Assembly: GCF_030547075.1 (NCBI RefSeq)
Contig: NZ_JAUOQH010000003.1
Span: 186,001-250,000 of the forward strand
Length of the DNA: 64,000 nt
Direction: 5' to 3'
From: Alteromonas sp. 1_MG-2023
Lineage (GTDB): Bacteria > Pseudomonadota > Gammaproteobacteria > Enterobacterales > Alteromonadaceae
This document shows positions 37,496 through 45,864 of this stretch, one piece after another; position 1 is the stretch's first letter; the number at the start of each line of letters is the position of its first letter. The position numbers and the translations under genes are program-made. The notes beneath the pieces were generated by a model. It did no database searches. It worked only from the letters and a program-made list of their open reading frames with translations, and had not been told where the DNA came from.

Positions 37496-40400
37496 TTAAT
37501 GACTAGATATAAACACTGGGTTCGAATATCCCGCCAAGTTTTTACCAGCGGTGTTTTCAAAAACAACTCTCGACCGAATGAAGCAATTTTCTACGTCGGC
37601 ATTTTTAGCAATTAACAACTGCTGAGACGAAGATTCTGGAGGTATATAGTGACTACTAGCGGTTACTGAACCATTCTCACAGTTGGTGATGATATCTGCC
37701 CGTAAGAAGTCATTCTTATATGGTTTGTTACGCAAAAGTGCAATATTGACTAACATAATATTGTCTTCGCCGCTTAAACTTACTTCAGCACCAGGATAAG
37801 CAAGTTGCCGCTTTGGTCCAACTTCAACAGTAAACTGATATTTCGCTAGTAGATTGCCATGGTCAGCCCAGAAGGTGCCAGCGTTAATAGCGTTTAGCAC
37901 TCCAGAATAGGATTTATCAGGCACGTTTACGTGAATTCTGGAATACTCACAAGGTGGCAAGTCCATAATATTGTTGTGGTAATCTGATGAAGCTAATGCT
38001 CCCCAAACTCGCTCTCCGTTTGCAAGCAGTTGGTCCCATCCACCACCAATTTCAGCAACGAATGGATCCCAGCCGTCAATAGTATTGAACTTAGTATTAT
38101 ATGCACCAACAGGATTATCTTTTTGGTGCCCCGGCGCACCAGAAAAAGCAGTGAGGGTGAATCCACTTTTTTTCCATTCGTTGTAATCTTTAAGATTTTC
38201 ACTCAGATTTTTATCTTTTCTACTCGGGTGATTGTAAATTGATATAAATTGCGGAGGCGTTTCACTAGAAGAATACTGAGCAAGTGCGTCAAAGAAAATA
38301 TCATCACTCGCCGTTTTAATATCGTTCGATTCGGTAGTAAGTATGCGGCTCAAATTTAGTAACATTTCGTTTTCGATGCTCGGCAATGGCAAAATATTCA
38401 TATGTTCTCGCCCTTTATACGACGGAATATCTACTTCAATGCCGGCAAATATAAGCATGCCTGGGTACATTTCTCTTAACGTTTCAAGCTTAGCCAACTT
38501 AGCAGCAGAAACCGTTTCTCCATAATTGGAGTGATCGGTAACAGACATAGCGTCACATCCATTGAAATAACTTAATTCAACTAAGTCTTCTATGCTCAAA
38601 GAGCCGTCAGAATAATTGGTATGCGCATGATGATCGAAGATTATTTCACTATTTTGCAATGCCCAACCAGGTTGCTTAATTGAAGTTTGCTTGTTACTTA
38701 TAAACTGTGTGAAGAGTACAACACAAATAGTCACTAAAATGGCGATAACCATTAATGCTTTTTTATGCATAAAAGCCTGTATGGAAGTAGAACCCAATTC
38801 GGCGCTATCCACGCTGGTATTTTTGCTGATTTTCACACTTTCCTCTTTTTCAATAGTAGATTTTGAGGTGCGAGTTTTATTCTTACCAGCTTTGAAGTAT
38901 TGAATTATGGGGCGCTCGAATGCGATATATGACACTGAAGCCAATGATACCGTTATAACTAAAGCAATAAACCCAAACGACCATGACTGATCACTTACCG
39001 AATAGCCTAAACGCTCGAAAAATAGCTTAACCCCTTTTTGTACCGGATAGTGAAAGATATATAAGCCATAGGAAATGATACCCAGCCATTTCAACACAGG
39101 CAGATCTAAAATACGTTTTATCCAGTTAGATTGAGGCGTTAAATATACTAAAAGCGTTAGCAAAATAGGGACTACTGGAAAGTTGTAGCGCCCATAATCT
39201 ATATAGAAGTATTCATCTAAATTTGTAGCTAGTACTAATATTAATAGCAAACAACATACAATAAAGAGAACATCGTTTCGAATAGCATGTTGTCGTTTTT
39301 TAGCTGATAAAAATAAACTCGATGCGAATATCCCCATTAAAAAATGAGGTAAATGCCCTGCTAACGAATAAGTTATTGCAGGGCTGTCAGGGCCGGAAGC
39401 ATAAACACCAAACGGCCAGATAAGAGGAAACGAAAGAGGCCACCCTCCCCACGTTTCTAGCAGTTGCATAGCAAATATAAAACCACCACCCCACATCACA
39501 ATGAATACGGGTAAAAACACTTGTGCACTTCGATAACCAACTTTACGAAGTAACAGAAATAGTAAGGGCAATAAGACGTAAAATTGCATTTCGACTGCTA
39601 GCGTCCAAAATGGCGGATTTAGGCTCATAACCTGCTTATCTTTTAAATTGTGCAGAAAGAGAAGGTGTGACATAACATTATTGAAACTTGCTTCAGCACC
39701 TGAAAAGCCTTTTAAAGCCAGTAAGGCGACAAAGCAAAGGTAATAAAGGGGTACGATTCTTACTAATCTATTCTTGAAATAATTACGCATTGAAACTGGT
39801 TTGTCTGCTTCTAAACCTCGCCAAAAAGGTATAGAAAGCAAAAAGCCACTAAGCGCAAAAAATAATGCCACGCCAGTATTTCCGTTAATCATCCAACGCG
39901 TAAAATCTATCCCCCCTACAGACCCCGAAACAGCGGTAAATTGTTGGAAATGTACAATGAATACTGAGAGCGCAGCTATTGCTCTGAGGCCATCCAGCCC
40001 AGCAATATAATCGATAGAATTAGGTGGTCGTCGAACCGAAGCCGGAGCCTCTTTATAATTGGGCGCTTGTTTATGAACTGTCGAAGACGAAGGAGGTGCG
40101 GCATAAAATTGCATAACAATAAAAGTGCCGAAAAGTACTAAAATTGCATCTGTTATTTCCGCCACAGAGTTTGGAACATAAACCTGTCCTAATTCGGATA
40201 TTAGTACGATAGTCGCTACTATTATTCCAGAAAATATTAATTTTCCGGTTATTCGTGACAATAGATAAACTGCTGCGACATAAAATAATAGCTTTTTTGT
40301 TACCGCGAGAATATTAAGTAATAAATTACCACCTAAAGAACCGGTAAACGGGATCCAATTAAATGACACAGGATTGTTTCTGTACTCGAACGGGTAGTAA

Positions 40401-41203
40401 CCATTCGCGACTACCGCGAATAGCAATGCAATGACCAATAAAACTTCTGATAACCGCCGCCGAGACGCATACCAAATCCCGAGCGCCGCGATACCGCCAA
40501 CTATTTGAGAAAAGTTGACATTGTTTGAGATGATCACGCACTTTAAAACGAGGACACAAGCAACTAAATAAATGGCGTTATTTCTCGAAACAAGTTTTGA
40601 GCCTGCTAGACCTAAACAATAGAAAGCAACAAGCCATGATACTGTATTTTCATATAGCCAAAACCAATCTATAGAGGGACTTAACAGCAGTGACTTTAAG
40701 TTTTCTTTTAATATGCCGAGGTCCATTGATGGTGCAAATGGCGCTAGCTTAATGATGACTAAGCCTATACCTATTGCTAGAGCAATCATCAATTCGGGTT
40801 TGAGAGACTGATTTAACCTCTTAGAATTGATAAAAAACAAACGACTTAAATAATACCCAAGTAAAGCACCTATAGTATTTAAAGCCGCATCCCCTCCCCA
40901 TGGAATACGACCGCTCGCCCACAGTTGGGCTACTTGAACTACGTATCCAAATACAAATGCGCTAATTAAACAAGGCCATAGTTGCTTACGACCTTCTGTC
41001 TTTGTAAAACCAATAGCGTAAAAGTAACCGTAAGGAACGAACAGGATGATATTAGAAACTGCATCCGCCAACCCTGCGGCGAATATATTAAAATGGAATA
41101 ACGGAGCAATATCGGAAGTAGAAGGTAAAGCCAACGATAATTTGAATGGATACAATGAGCCATATACGATAAGAAAGCATACTAATAGAAATACCTTTTT
41201 CAT
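37496..41203 (-). CDS. VanZ-like / acyltransferase 3 / PHP-phosphoesterase fusion protein
   Basis: A 1235-residue multidomain membrane protein. Residues 1-125 form a VanZ-like unit (LFHFN...ADAVSNIILFVPYGY, then WGGDAALNTIGALLGY). Residues about 265-365 look like a second VanZ-like unit (NGYYPFEYR, ELGQVYVPNSVAEITDAIL). Residues about 396-770 are an acyltransferase-3 domain (GLDGLRAIAALSVFIVHF with His418, then LFFALSGFLLSIPF). A basic linker and one membrane segment (about 815-834) lead to a PHP domain. There HAHTNYSDG (His859, His861, Asp866), VTDHSNYGE (Asp890, His891) and a late ASSDYH provide metal ligands. By the positive-inside rule the PHP domain is probably periplasmic. It lies in the operon between XrtA (20 bases upstream) and a GT4. 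A bifunctional acyl-transfer/phosphoester-cleaving envelope enzyme is an inference. Confidence 0.82.
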   Translation of the reverse strand: MKKVFLLVCFLIVYGSLYPFKLSLALPSTSDIAPLFHFNIFAAGLADAVSNIILFVPYGYFYAIGFTKTEGRKQLWPCLISAFVFGYVVQVAQLWASGRIPWGGDAALNTIGALLGYYLSRLFFINSKRLNQSLKPELMIALAIGIGLVIIKLAPFAPSMDLGILKENLKSLLLSPSIDWFWLYENTVSWLVAFYCLGLAGSKLVSRNNAIYLVACVLVLKCVIISNNVNFSQIVGGIAALGIWYASRRRLSEVLLVIALLFAVVANGYYPFEYRNNPVSFNWIPFTGSLGGNLLLNILAVTKKLLFYVAAVYLLSRITGKLIFSGIIVATIVLISELGQVYVPNSVAEITDAILVLFGTFIVMQFYAAPPSSSTVHKQAPNYKEAPASVRRPPNSIDYIAGLDGLRAIAALSVFIVHFQQFTAVSGSVGGIDFTRWMINGNTGVALFFALSGFLLSIPFWRGLEADKPVSMRNYFKNRLVRIVPLYYLCFVALLALKGFSGAEASFNNVMSHLLFLHNLKDKQVMSLNPPFWTLAVEMQFYVLLPLLFLLLRKVGYRSAQVFLPVFIVMWGGGFIFAMQLLETWGGWPLSFPLIWPFGVYASGPDSPAITYSLAGHLPHFLMGIFASSLFLSAKKRQHAIRNDVLFIVCCLLLILVLATNLDEYFYIDYGRYNFPVVPILLTLLVYLTPQSNWIKRILDLPVLKWLGIISYGLYIFHYPVQKGVKLFFERLGYSVSDQSWSFGFIALVITVSLASVSYIAFERPIIQYFKAGKNKTRTSKSTIEKEESVKISKNTSVDSAELGSTSIQAFMHKKALMVIAILVTICVVLFTQFISNKQTSIKQPGWALQNSEIIFDHHAHTNYSDGSLSIEDLVELSYFNGCDAMSVTDHSNYGETVSAAKLAKLETLREMYPGMLIFAGIEVDIPSYKGREHMNILPLPSIENEMLLNLSRILTTESNDIKTASDDIFFDALAQYSSSETPPQFISIYNHPSRKDKNLSENLKDYNEWKKSGFTLTAFSGAPGHQKDNPVGAYNTKFNTIDGWDPFVAEIGGGWDQLLANGERVWGALASSDYHNNIMDLPPCEYSRIHVNVPDKSYSGVLNAINAGTFWADHGNLLAKYQFTVEVGPKRQLAYPGAEVSLSGEDNIMLVNIALLRNKPYKNDFLRADIITNCENGSVTASSHYIPPESSSQQLLIAKNADVENCFIRSRVVFENTAGKNLAGYSNPVFISSH

Positions 41204-41223
41204 TATTTAGACGCCTTGTAAAA

Positions 41224-42741
41224 TTATAGTTGCGAGTCTTCTACCATTAATTTCGACAATGGTTTATTTAAGTCAGAGTCGAAGGGTGTGGCGACTATAG
41301 TAATTTTTCCTTGGCGTCTTTTCCCAAATAAGGCATCGGTTATTTCTTGTAATTTAGTATCTATTTTTGAAGCAAAACGCGAGTTACCCAACTCAAACCA
41401 TAAAGTGTACTTCACTTTATCTCCGGAGGGTGATGACAGCAAAAATGTTGGCAGTGATAATCCTAAACGAGAAACCTCCACGGTACTGTCTTCCTTAGAA
41501 ATTAAGCTCCAACTATCTTGACTATAAGCCCTATTGATGTCACTAATGAGCTCGTTCTCGACGCCACTAAACCAAGCTTCATAAATGGTCCCTACGCACT
41601 GCCCGTCTACTAAAATACCCGTTTTACTAACGCTGTTTGGGTTATCAAACTCAGGCTTCAAATCAACGGCAATGTTATCGCATTGGCTCGTATTAATACT
41701 CACAAAGCTTGATGTTAAGTTACTAACGTTGTCCGATGCCTGCTTAACTTGATACAACCAAGCGCTACTTGAAACTATCAACAATACACAGCAAAAAAAC
41801 GCTGCTTTGTTTATTTGCCAAGAAGGCGATAATTGAATTTCGGATTGCGCTGGACTGTTCTTTTCTCTCATCAGTTCACCTATACCCAATAAACATACGA
41901 TCACGAAAGCAAAAAAGAACCAGCCGTAAATTAGATGATCTGCTCCTGCCGCATACTCCATATCGGTCCAGTATGCGATTAAGATAATCCCGTAAACGCG
42001 AAGCACGTTGGCCATAATCGGGAATACTAGAGAGATAGCGACAAACGTAATTTGGCGCTTGGAAGAAACTAAATTTAAGTAAGAATACAAGCTTCCAATA
42101 ACAAAACTTACAATGAAAAAGCTTACGCCTGAACAAGCTTCTGCAACTAAAAAGCGACCTTGAGGAATTTCGATATAAAGCCCACTTCTAAAAAGGGGAA
42201 TTCCAGTAAGCTTTAACAGAGCAACCGAACCATCTGCAGCTATTTCCTGCAAGTAGGGAATTAATTGTTCTCCTACCGGCACGCTAAAGAACATAAAACA
42301 CAATGGAAACAGTATCGTTCGCGCGGCTTTATCGCCAACAATAAACCAAATTAGCGAAGGCAGAAGTGTAAATGTTGCAGCGTGCAAAAATAGTTGAACG
42401 TCACCTGCAACTCCAATCACATAGACTAATAAACTAGGAATAATAACTACAAATGCGTACCACGACGTTTTCCATGGTACGCTGAGAAATTGTTTTCTGT
42501 TGAGATATATTAAGTAAAAAGCACCTGGAACCACGAAAAAACCATGGTTGAATATTTCGTTACCCCACCATATATCCACGACAGTGACTAAACCCTGCCA
42601 ACAAAAAAAGCACCATAAAATAAGAACAAGTAAGATTGATAGTAAGTGAAGTGGCCGACCAACTTTAGCTTTAAATTCTAAGGCGCTAGCATTGTTATTA
42701 GTATTTTTAGGATCAGACATCACTTCACTTTTCCTTGTCAT
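41224..42741 (-). CDS. xrtA: Exosortase A (XrtA) fused to EpsI domain
   Basis: A 505-residue membrane transpeptidase-like cysteine protease. The exosortase part (about residues 30-290) has roughly eight hydrophobic segments and the catalytic set Cys203 (AEACSGVSFF), Arg248 (ANVLRVYGI) and His269 (GADHLIYGW). After residue 305 a further membrane segment leads to a periplasmic EpsI-type domain (about 330-490) with GQCVGTIYEAWFSG. XrtA cleaves the PEP-CTERM signal and transfers the protein to a cell-envelope acceptor. The start at ATG 42741 has GGGA nine bases upstream. A second ATG at 42720 is possible. It belongs to the operon starting with the initiating glycosyltransferase. The natural substrate in this window is the protein at 2326-3072. 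Confidence 0.93.
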   Translation of the reverse strand: MTRKSEVMSDPKNTNNNASALEFKAKVGRPLHLLSILLVLILWCFFCWQGLVTVVDIWWGNEIFNHGFFVVPGAFYLIYLNRKQFLSVPWKTSWYAFVVIIPSLLVYVIGVAGDVQLFLHAATFTLLPSLIWFIVGDKAARTILFPLCFMFFSVPVGEQLIPYLQEIAADGSVALLKLTGIPLFRSGLYIEIPQGRFLVAEACSGVSFFIVSFVIGSLYSYLNLVSSKRQITFVAISLVFPIMANVLRVYGIILIAYWTDMEYAAGADHLIYGWFFFAFVIVCLLGIGELMREKNSPAQSEIQLSPSWQINKAAFFCCVLLIVSSSAWLYQVKQASDNVSNLTSSFVSINTSQCDNIAVDLKPEFDNPNSVSKTGILVDGQCVGTIYEAWFSGVENELISDINRAYSQDSWSLISKEDSTVEVSRLGLSLPTFLLSSPSGDKVKYTLWFELGNSRFASKIDTKLQEITDALFGKRRQGKITIVATPFDSDLNKPLSKLMVEDSQL

Positions 42742-42803
42742 TACGGCGCGTCCCTATATCACTATTATCACGCTACAAGTAGTTAGGGTGACAGAATAGC
42801 ATT

Positions 42804-43643
42804 TTATTTAATATCATAAGCTTCTTGCATAGTGACCCAATTAAAATCGTTCAATAAACTGGTCACCTTACCTTCCATTCTGGATAGGTTAACATAATGT
42901 CTAAATTTGGACTTCCAAGGAGCGTCTGACAATTTGGGTTGTTCTGCATCAATTTCCCACGGGTGGAAATAAAAGCTATAAGGGTGCGGTTCTTGCTCCA
43001 TAAACTTTAAAATTCGTTTTTTGGATAACCAATAAGGGTAAAGGCGAAAATACCCACCGCCGCCAATACCAACATTATCTCCGTTTTTTCGAATAGTAGG
43101 GATAGGAATTTCAGTAATCCCTTCCTTCCTTTCATATTTAAACCTAGGCCATTCAGGTACGCCGTACAAATCATGTTCTATAGGGTAAGTACTCGAAGAA
43201 TAACTAAAGCCTAAATCTTTAAGCGTTTCATAAATCCATGTATTGCTATCATTTACCGAAAAGCTTGGTGCACGGTAACCCTTAAGGCTGACACCACTAA
43301 TATCTTCTAGGATTGCCTTACTTTGCGTTACATCTTCTCTAAACTCTTCAGGTGTCATTGTAGTTAGTCTGCGATGAGCTAAGCCATGGCTTGCCAACTC
43401 ATGCCCTTCATTGACCATACGTTTTATGACGTCAGGGCAGCGTTGCGCCACCCATCCCAAAGTAAAGAAAGTGCATTTAACGTTGGTTTTAGCGAATAAA
43501 TCAAGAAGCCGGTGAGTGTTATCACCAACCCGAAGACTTAAACTATCCCAATCTTTTTTATTTATTACACCTTCGAAGGCAGATACTTGGAAGTAATCCT
43601 CTACATCTACTGTCATGGCGTTTAAACGACCATCAAGTTTCAT
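42804..43643 (-). CDS. XrtA/PEP-CTERM system polysaccharide deacetylase
   Basis: A 279-residue NodB-fold carbohydrate esterase 4 family protein. Motifs in order are MTVDVEDYF (metal Asp, about residues 10-18), SHGLAHRRL (metal His pair near residues 86-90), YRAPSFSV and FYFHPWEID. These match the exosortase-associated deacetylase family. No signal peptide is visible, so it probably acts on a cytoplasmic or membrane-face glycolipid. It starts two bases after the initiating glycosyltransferase ends, in the same operon. It should remove N-acetyl groups from an amino sugar in the repeat unit or polymer. Confidence 0.92.
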   Translation of the reverse strand: MKLDGRLNAMTVDVEDYFQVSAFEGVINKKDWDSLSLRVGDNTHRLLDLFAKTNVKCTFFTLGWVAQRCPDVIKRMVNEGHELASHGLAHRRLTTMTPEEFREDVTQSKAILEDISGVSLKGYRAPSFSVNDSNTWIYETLKDLGFSYSSSTYPIEHDLYGVPEWPRFKYERKEGITEIPIPTIRKNGDNVGIGGGGYFRLYPYWLSKKRILKFMEQEPHPYSFYFHPWEIDAEQPKLSDAPWKSKFRHYVNLSRMEGKVTSLLNDFNWVTMQEAYDIK

Positions 43644-43645
43644 GA

Positions 43646-45052
43646 TTATCGTCCTTTACCAAATAGCACCACTTCTACGGTACGAATAAGTATGTCTAGC
43701 AACAAGCTTTGATGCTTAACGTAGTAAAGGTCAAACTTTAGCTTTTCCATTGAATCTTCCACACTAGCACCATAGGGATAATTAAGTTGTGCCCAACCAG
43801 CTAAGCCGGGTTTCACATTGTGTCTCTGATTATAATAAGGCACTTCTTTGACTAACTGCTCTACAAACTGAGGCCGCTCAGGTCGGGGGCCAATGAATGA
43901 CATTTCACCTTTAAACACATTGAGTAATTGAGGTAATTCGTCTATGCGGTACTTCCTAATAAAATGCCCTATTCTTGTTACGCGGTCATCATTTTTACTT
44001 GCCCATTTTGCACCATCTTTTTCTGCATCAGGCCGCATACTTCTGAATTTTAAAATTTTAAATAACTTACCGTTTAAACCTACTCTTTCTTGCCTGTAAA
44101 GAACAGACACTCCGGTTCTTCGTCCATCATCAAAGTAAATTATAACCGCTGTCACCAACATAATTGGCCATACAAACGCAAAAACGCAAAACGCTAAAAC
44201 TGTGTTTAAGCTATAATCCAAGGCGTCCCGAAGGTAGTTTTGACTTTGAAATCCATTCGAGTAAATAACCCAACTTGGGTACATTAAATTAACGACTATT
44301 TGACCCGTTTCACGTTCCATGAAATCGAGTAACTCTGTTACTTCAATACCTCGTAAACGACAGTCGAAAAGTACCTCTACTGGTAAAGTTCCTCTGCGCT
44401 GATCGCATGCAATAACAATTTCTTCAATATCGTTGTCGATAATAAACTGTTGGAAATTTTCATCTACCTTCACGTGCACGACTTTTTCTCGTCGTATACC
44501 GTCTTCTCGATTGTCGCCTGGAATAGGTACAAACCCGATTAAATCAAAGCCTATCCTGTCGACATCTCTGCGCATGCGCTTTTCAATAATTGATGCTCTT
44601 TCCCCTGCCCCTAATACGACTATTCTAACTTTACCTAGCCCAAGCAGACCCAGTCTATTTGTAAAATAACGAAAGATGACTAAAGTAATTATAATTGAGC
44701 ATACAGAAGCAGGAAGGAAGTAGCCGTTCATTACAAACTCATCGAAAAGCGCTCGACTAATCACTTCAACTAAAAAATAGCTCAAACCAACGCTAACGAA
44801 AATTCTGCGAATGATACCCCTAAATGTCTCGCGAAGTTTTGCCTCATAAAGTCCTACAGATAAAGAGCAGATTAGAATTGCAATTGTTAACAATCCAATA
44901 TTTAGAATGAGTTTTTCTACCGGAACCGTGGAGGTTAGCCCCACCTGAGTCAAAATAAAATGAGAGATATACCCCATATAAGCAATTAGCAACGCTTCCG
45001 TTATCACTAAGATATTCGAGCGTTTATTTTGATTTCGCTTATTTACTGCCAC
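43646..45052 (-). CDS. TIGR03013-type XrtA system initiating sugar transferase
   Basis: A 468-residue membrane phosphoglycosyltransferase. Four hydrophobic segments in residues 15-150 precede a nucleotide-binding-like domain (IRIVVLGAGERA-type). Then come another membrane segment and the bacterial sugar-transferase domain (KILKFRSMRPDAEKDG, IRKYRIDELPQLLNVFKGEMSFIGPRPERP). It transfers a sugar-1-phosphate to undecaprenyl phosphate and starts repeat-unit assembly. GTG at 45052 has GGGAG about seven bases upstream. It is the first gene of the XrtA operon and is divergent from the export genes with a 150-base promoter region. Confidence 0.93.
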   Translation of the reverse strand: MAVNKRNQNKRSNILVITEALLIAYMGYISHFILTQVGLTSTVPVEKLILNIGLLTIAILICSLSVGLYEAKLRETFRGIIRRIFVSVGLSYFLVEVISRALFDEFVMNGYFLPASVCSIIITLVIFRYFTNRLGLLGLGKVRIVVLGAGERASIIEKRMRRDVDRIGFDLIGFVPIPGDNREDGIRREKVVHVKVDENFQQFIIDNDIEEIVIACDQRRGTLPVEVLFDCRLRGIEVTELLDFMERETGQIVVNLMYPSWVIYSNGFQSQNYLRDALDYSLNTVLAFCVFAFVWPIMLVTAVIIYFDDGRRTGVSVLYRQERVGLNGKLFKILKFRSMRPDAEKDGAKWASKNDDRVTRIGHFIRKYRIDELPQLLNVFKGEMSFIGPRPERPQFVEQLVKEVPYYNQRHNVKPGLAGWAQLNYPYGASVEDSMEKLKFDLYYVKHQSLLLDILIRTVEVVLFGKGR

Positions 45053-45109
45053 CCCTGGCTCCCTTTAAAAAATAACGCGTTTTTCCCATCATAAAGGGAA
45101 TTTTTCTAA

Positions 45110-45138
45110 TAGACTAGATTTGTTGTTGGCATTATAGT
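45110..45138 (+). promoter_or_regulatory. Candidate sigma-70 promoter of the export operon
   Basis: A -35-like TAGACT (45110-45115) is separated by 17 bases from TATAGT (45133-45138), about 65 bases upstream of the ATG at 45203. Downstream, TTTACC and GGTAAA form a short palindrome at 45143-45156 that could be an operator or leader hairpin. The TTGGCAT element overlapping it resembles the -24 part of the sigma-54 site at 3136-3151 but lacks its -12 element. It drives the export genes if real. Confidence 0.45.
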
Positions 45139-45202
45139 GTGATTTACCGTAGGGTAAACCTAAGAAAGCAAATTTAACCATATGAGTGTAGGATGATCTC
45201 TT

Positions 45203-45835
45203 ATGTACCGCTTTAAAAGCACTTTTACTATTTATGTTATATTTTTTGTAACTATTCTTGCTGGTTGCAGTAATCAAGCTTCCTTGCCACAAGCAACCAC
45301 TCGCCCTTCGCTAACGACGGATGTGAATGACTATCAGTATCTTATTGGACCTGGAGATTTACTGACTATATTTGTTTGGCGAAACCCTGAAGTGTCAGGA
45401 CAGTTTACTGTTCGTCCAGATGGAAAAGTCACCACATCTCTAGTTGAAGATATTGACGTGGCAGGTCGAACTCCTACTATGCTTGCAAGAGAAATTGAGG
45501 AGCAACTGTCAAAGTTCATCAACAACCCGAGAGTAACGGTGAGTGTAGGCCGATTCACAGGACCGTTAAGTGAACAAGTACGTGTTATCGGAGAAGCTAC
45601 TAATCCCAGCGCTGTTAACTTTACTGAGCACATGACGCTATTAGACTTAATGATAGCGGTAGGTGGTTTAACCGAGTTCGCCAGTGGAAATAATGCTAAA
45701 CTGGTAAGAGTGATTGAGGGCAAACAAAAAACATTTGAACTCAGCATCGACGATCTTATTAGAGATGGTGATATTTCTAAAAATATCGACATGCTACCTG
45801 GTGATATCGTTATCATTCCAGAAGCCTGGTTTTAG
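45203..45835 (+). CDS. XrtA system exopolysaccharide export lipoprotein (Wza-like)
   Basis: A 210-residue outer-membrane polysaccharide export protein. The signal peptide ends in lipobox LAGC with Cys22. The poly-export domain (GPGDLLTIFVWRNPEVSG and VRPDGKVTTSLVEDI, about residues 47-85) and one SLBB-type repeat follow. It is short compared with Wza (about 380 residues), as is typical of exosortase-linked export proteins. AGGA lies about nine bases before the ATG. It opens the plus-strand export operon with the chain-length determinant, autokinase and outer-membrane protein. Together they probably form the trans-envelope export channel. Confidence 0.92.
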   Translation: MYRFKSTFTIYVIFFVTILAGCSNQASLPQATTRPSLTTDVNDYQYLIGPGDLLTIFVWRNPEVSGQFTVRPDGKVTTSLVEDIDVAGRTPTMLAREIEEQLSKFINNPRVTVSVGRFTGPLSEQVRVIGEATNPSAVNFTEHMTLLDLMIAVGGLTEFASGNNAKLVRVIEGKQKTFELSIDDLIRDGDISKNIDMLPGDIVIIPEAWF

Positions 45836-45864
45836 TTCTAGCAGTATACGGAACACACAATAAC

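Noticed and set aside
45126-45142. TTGGCATTATAGTGTGA near the export operon as a sigma-54 promoter
   Set aside because: The -12 GC dinucleotide is missing. A sigma-70 reading of the same region fits better.
45334-45816. 160-residue open frame on the minus strand
   Set aside because: It lies fully antisense to the export lipoprotein gene, has no ribosome site, and its composition (Ser/Thr-rich shadow) follows from the codons of the real gene.
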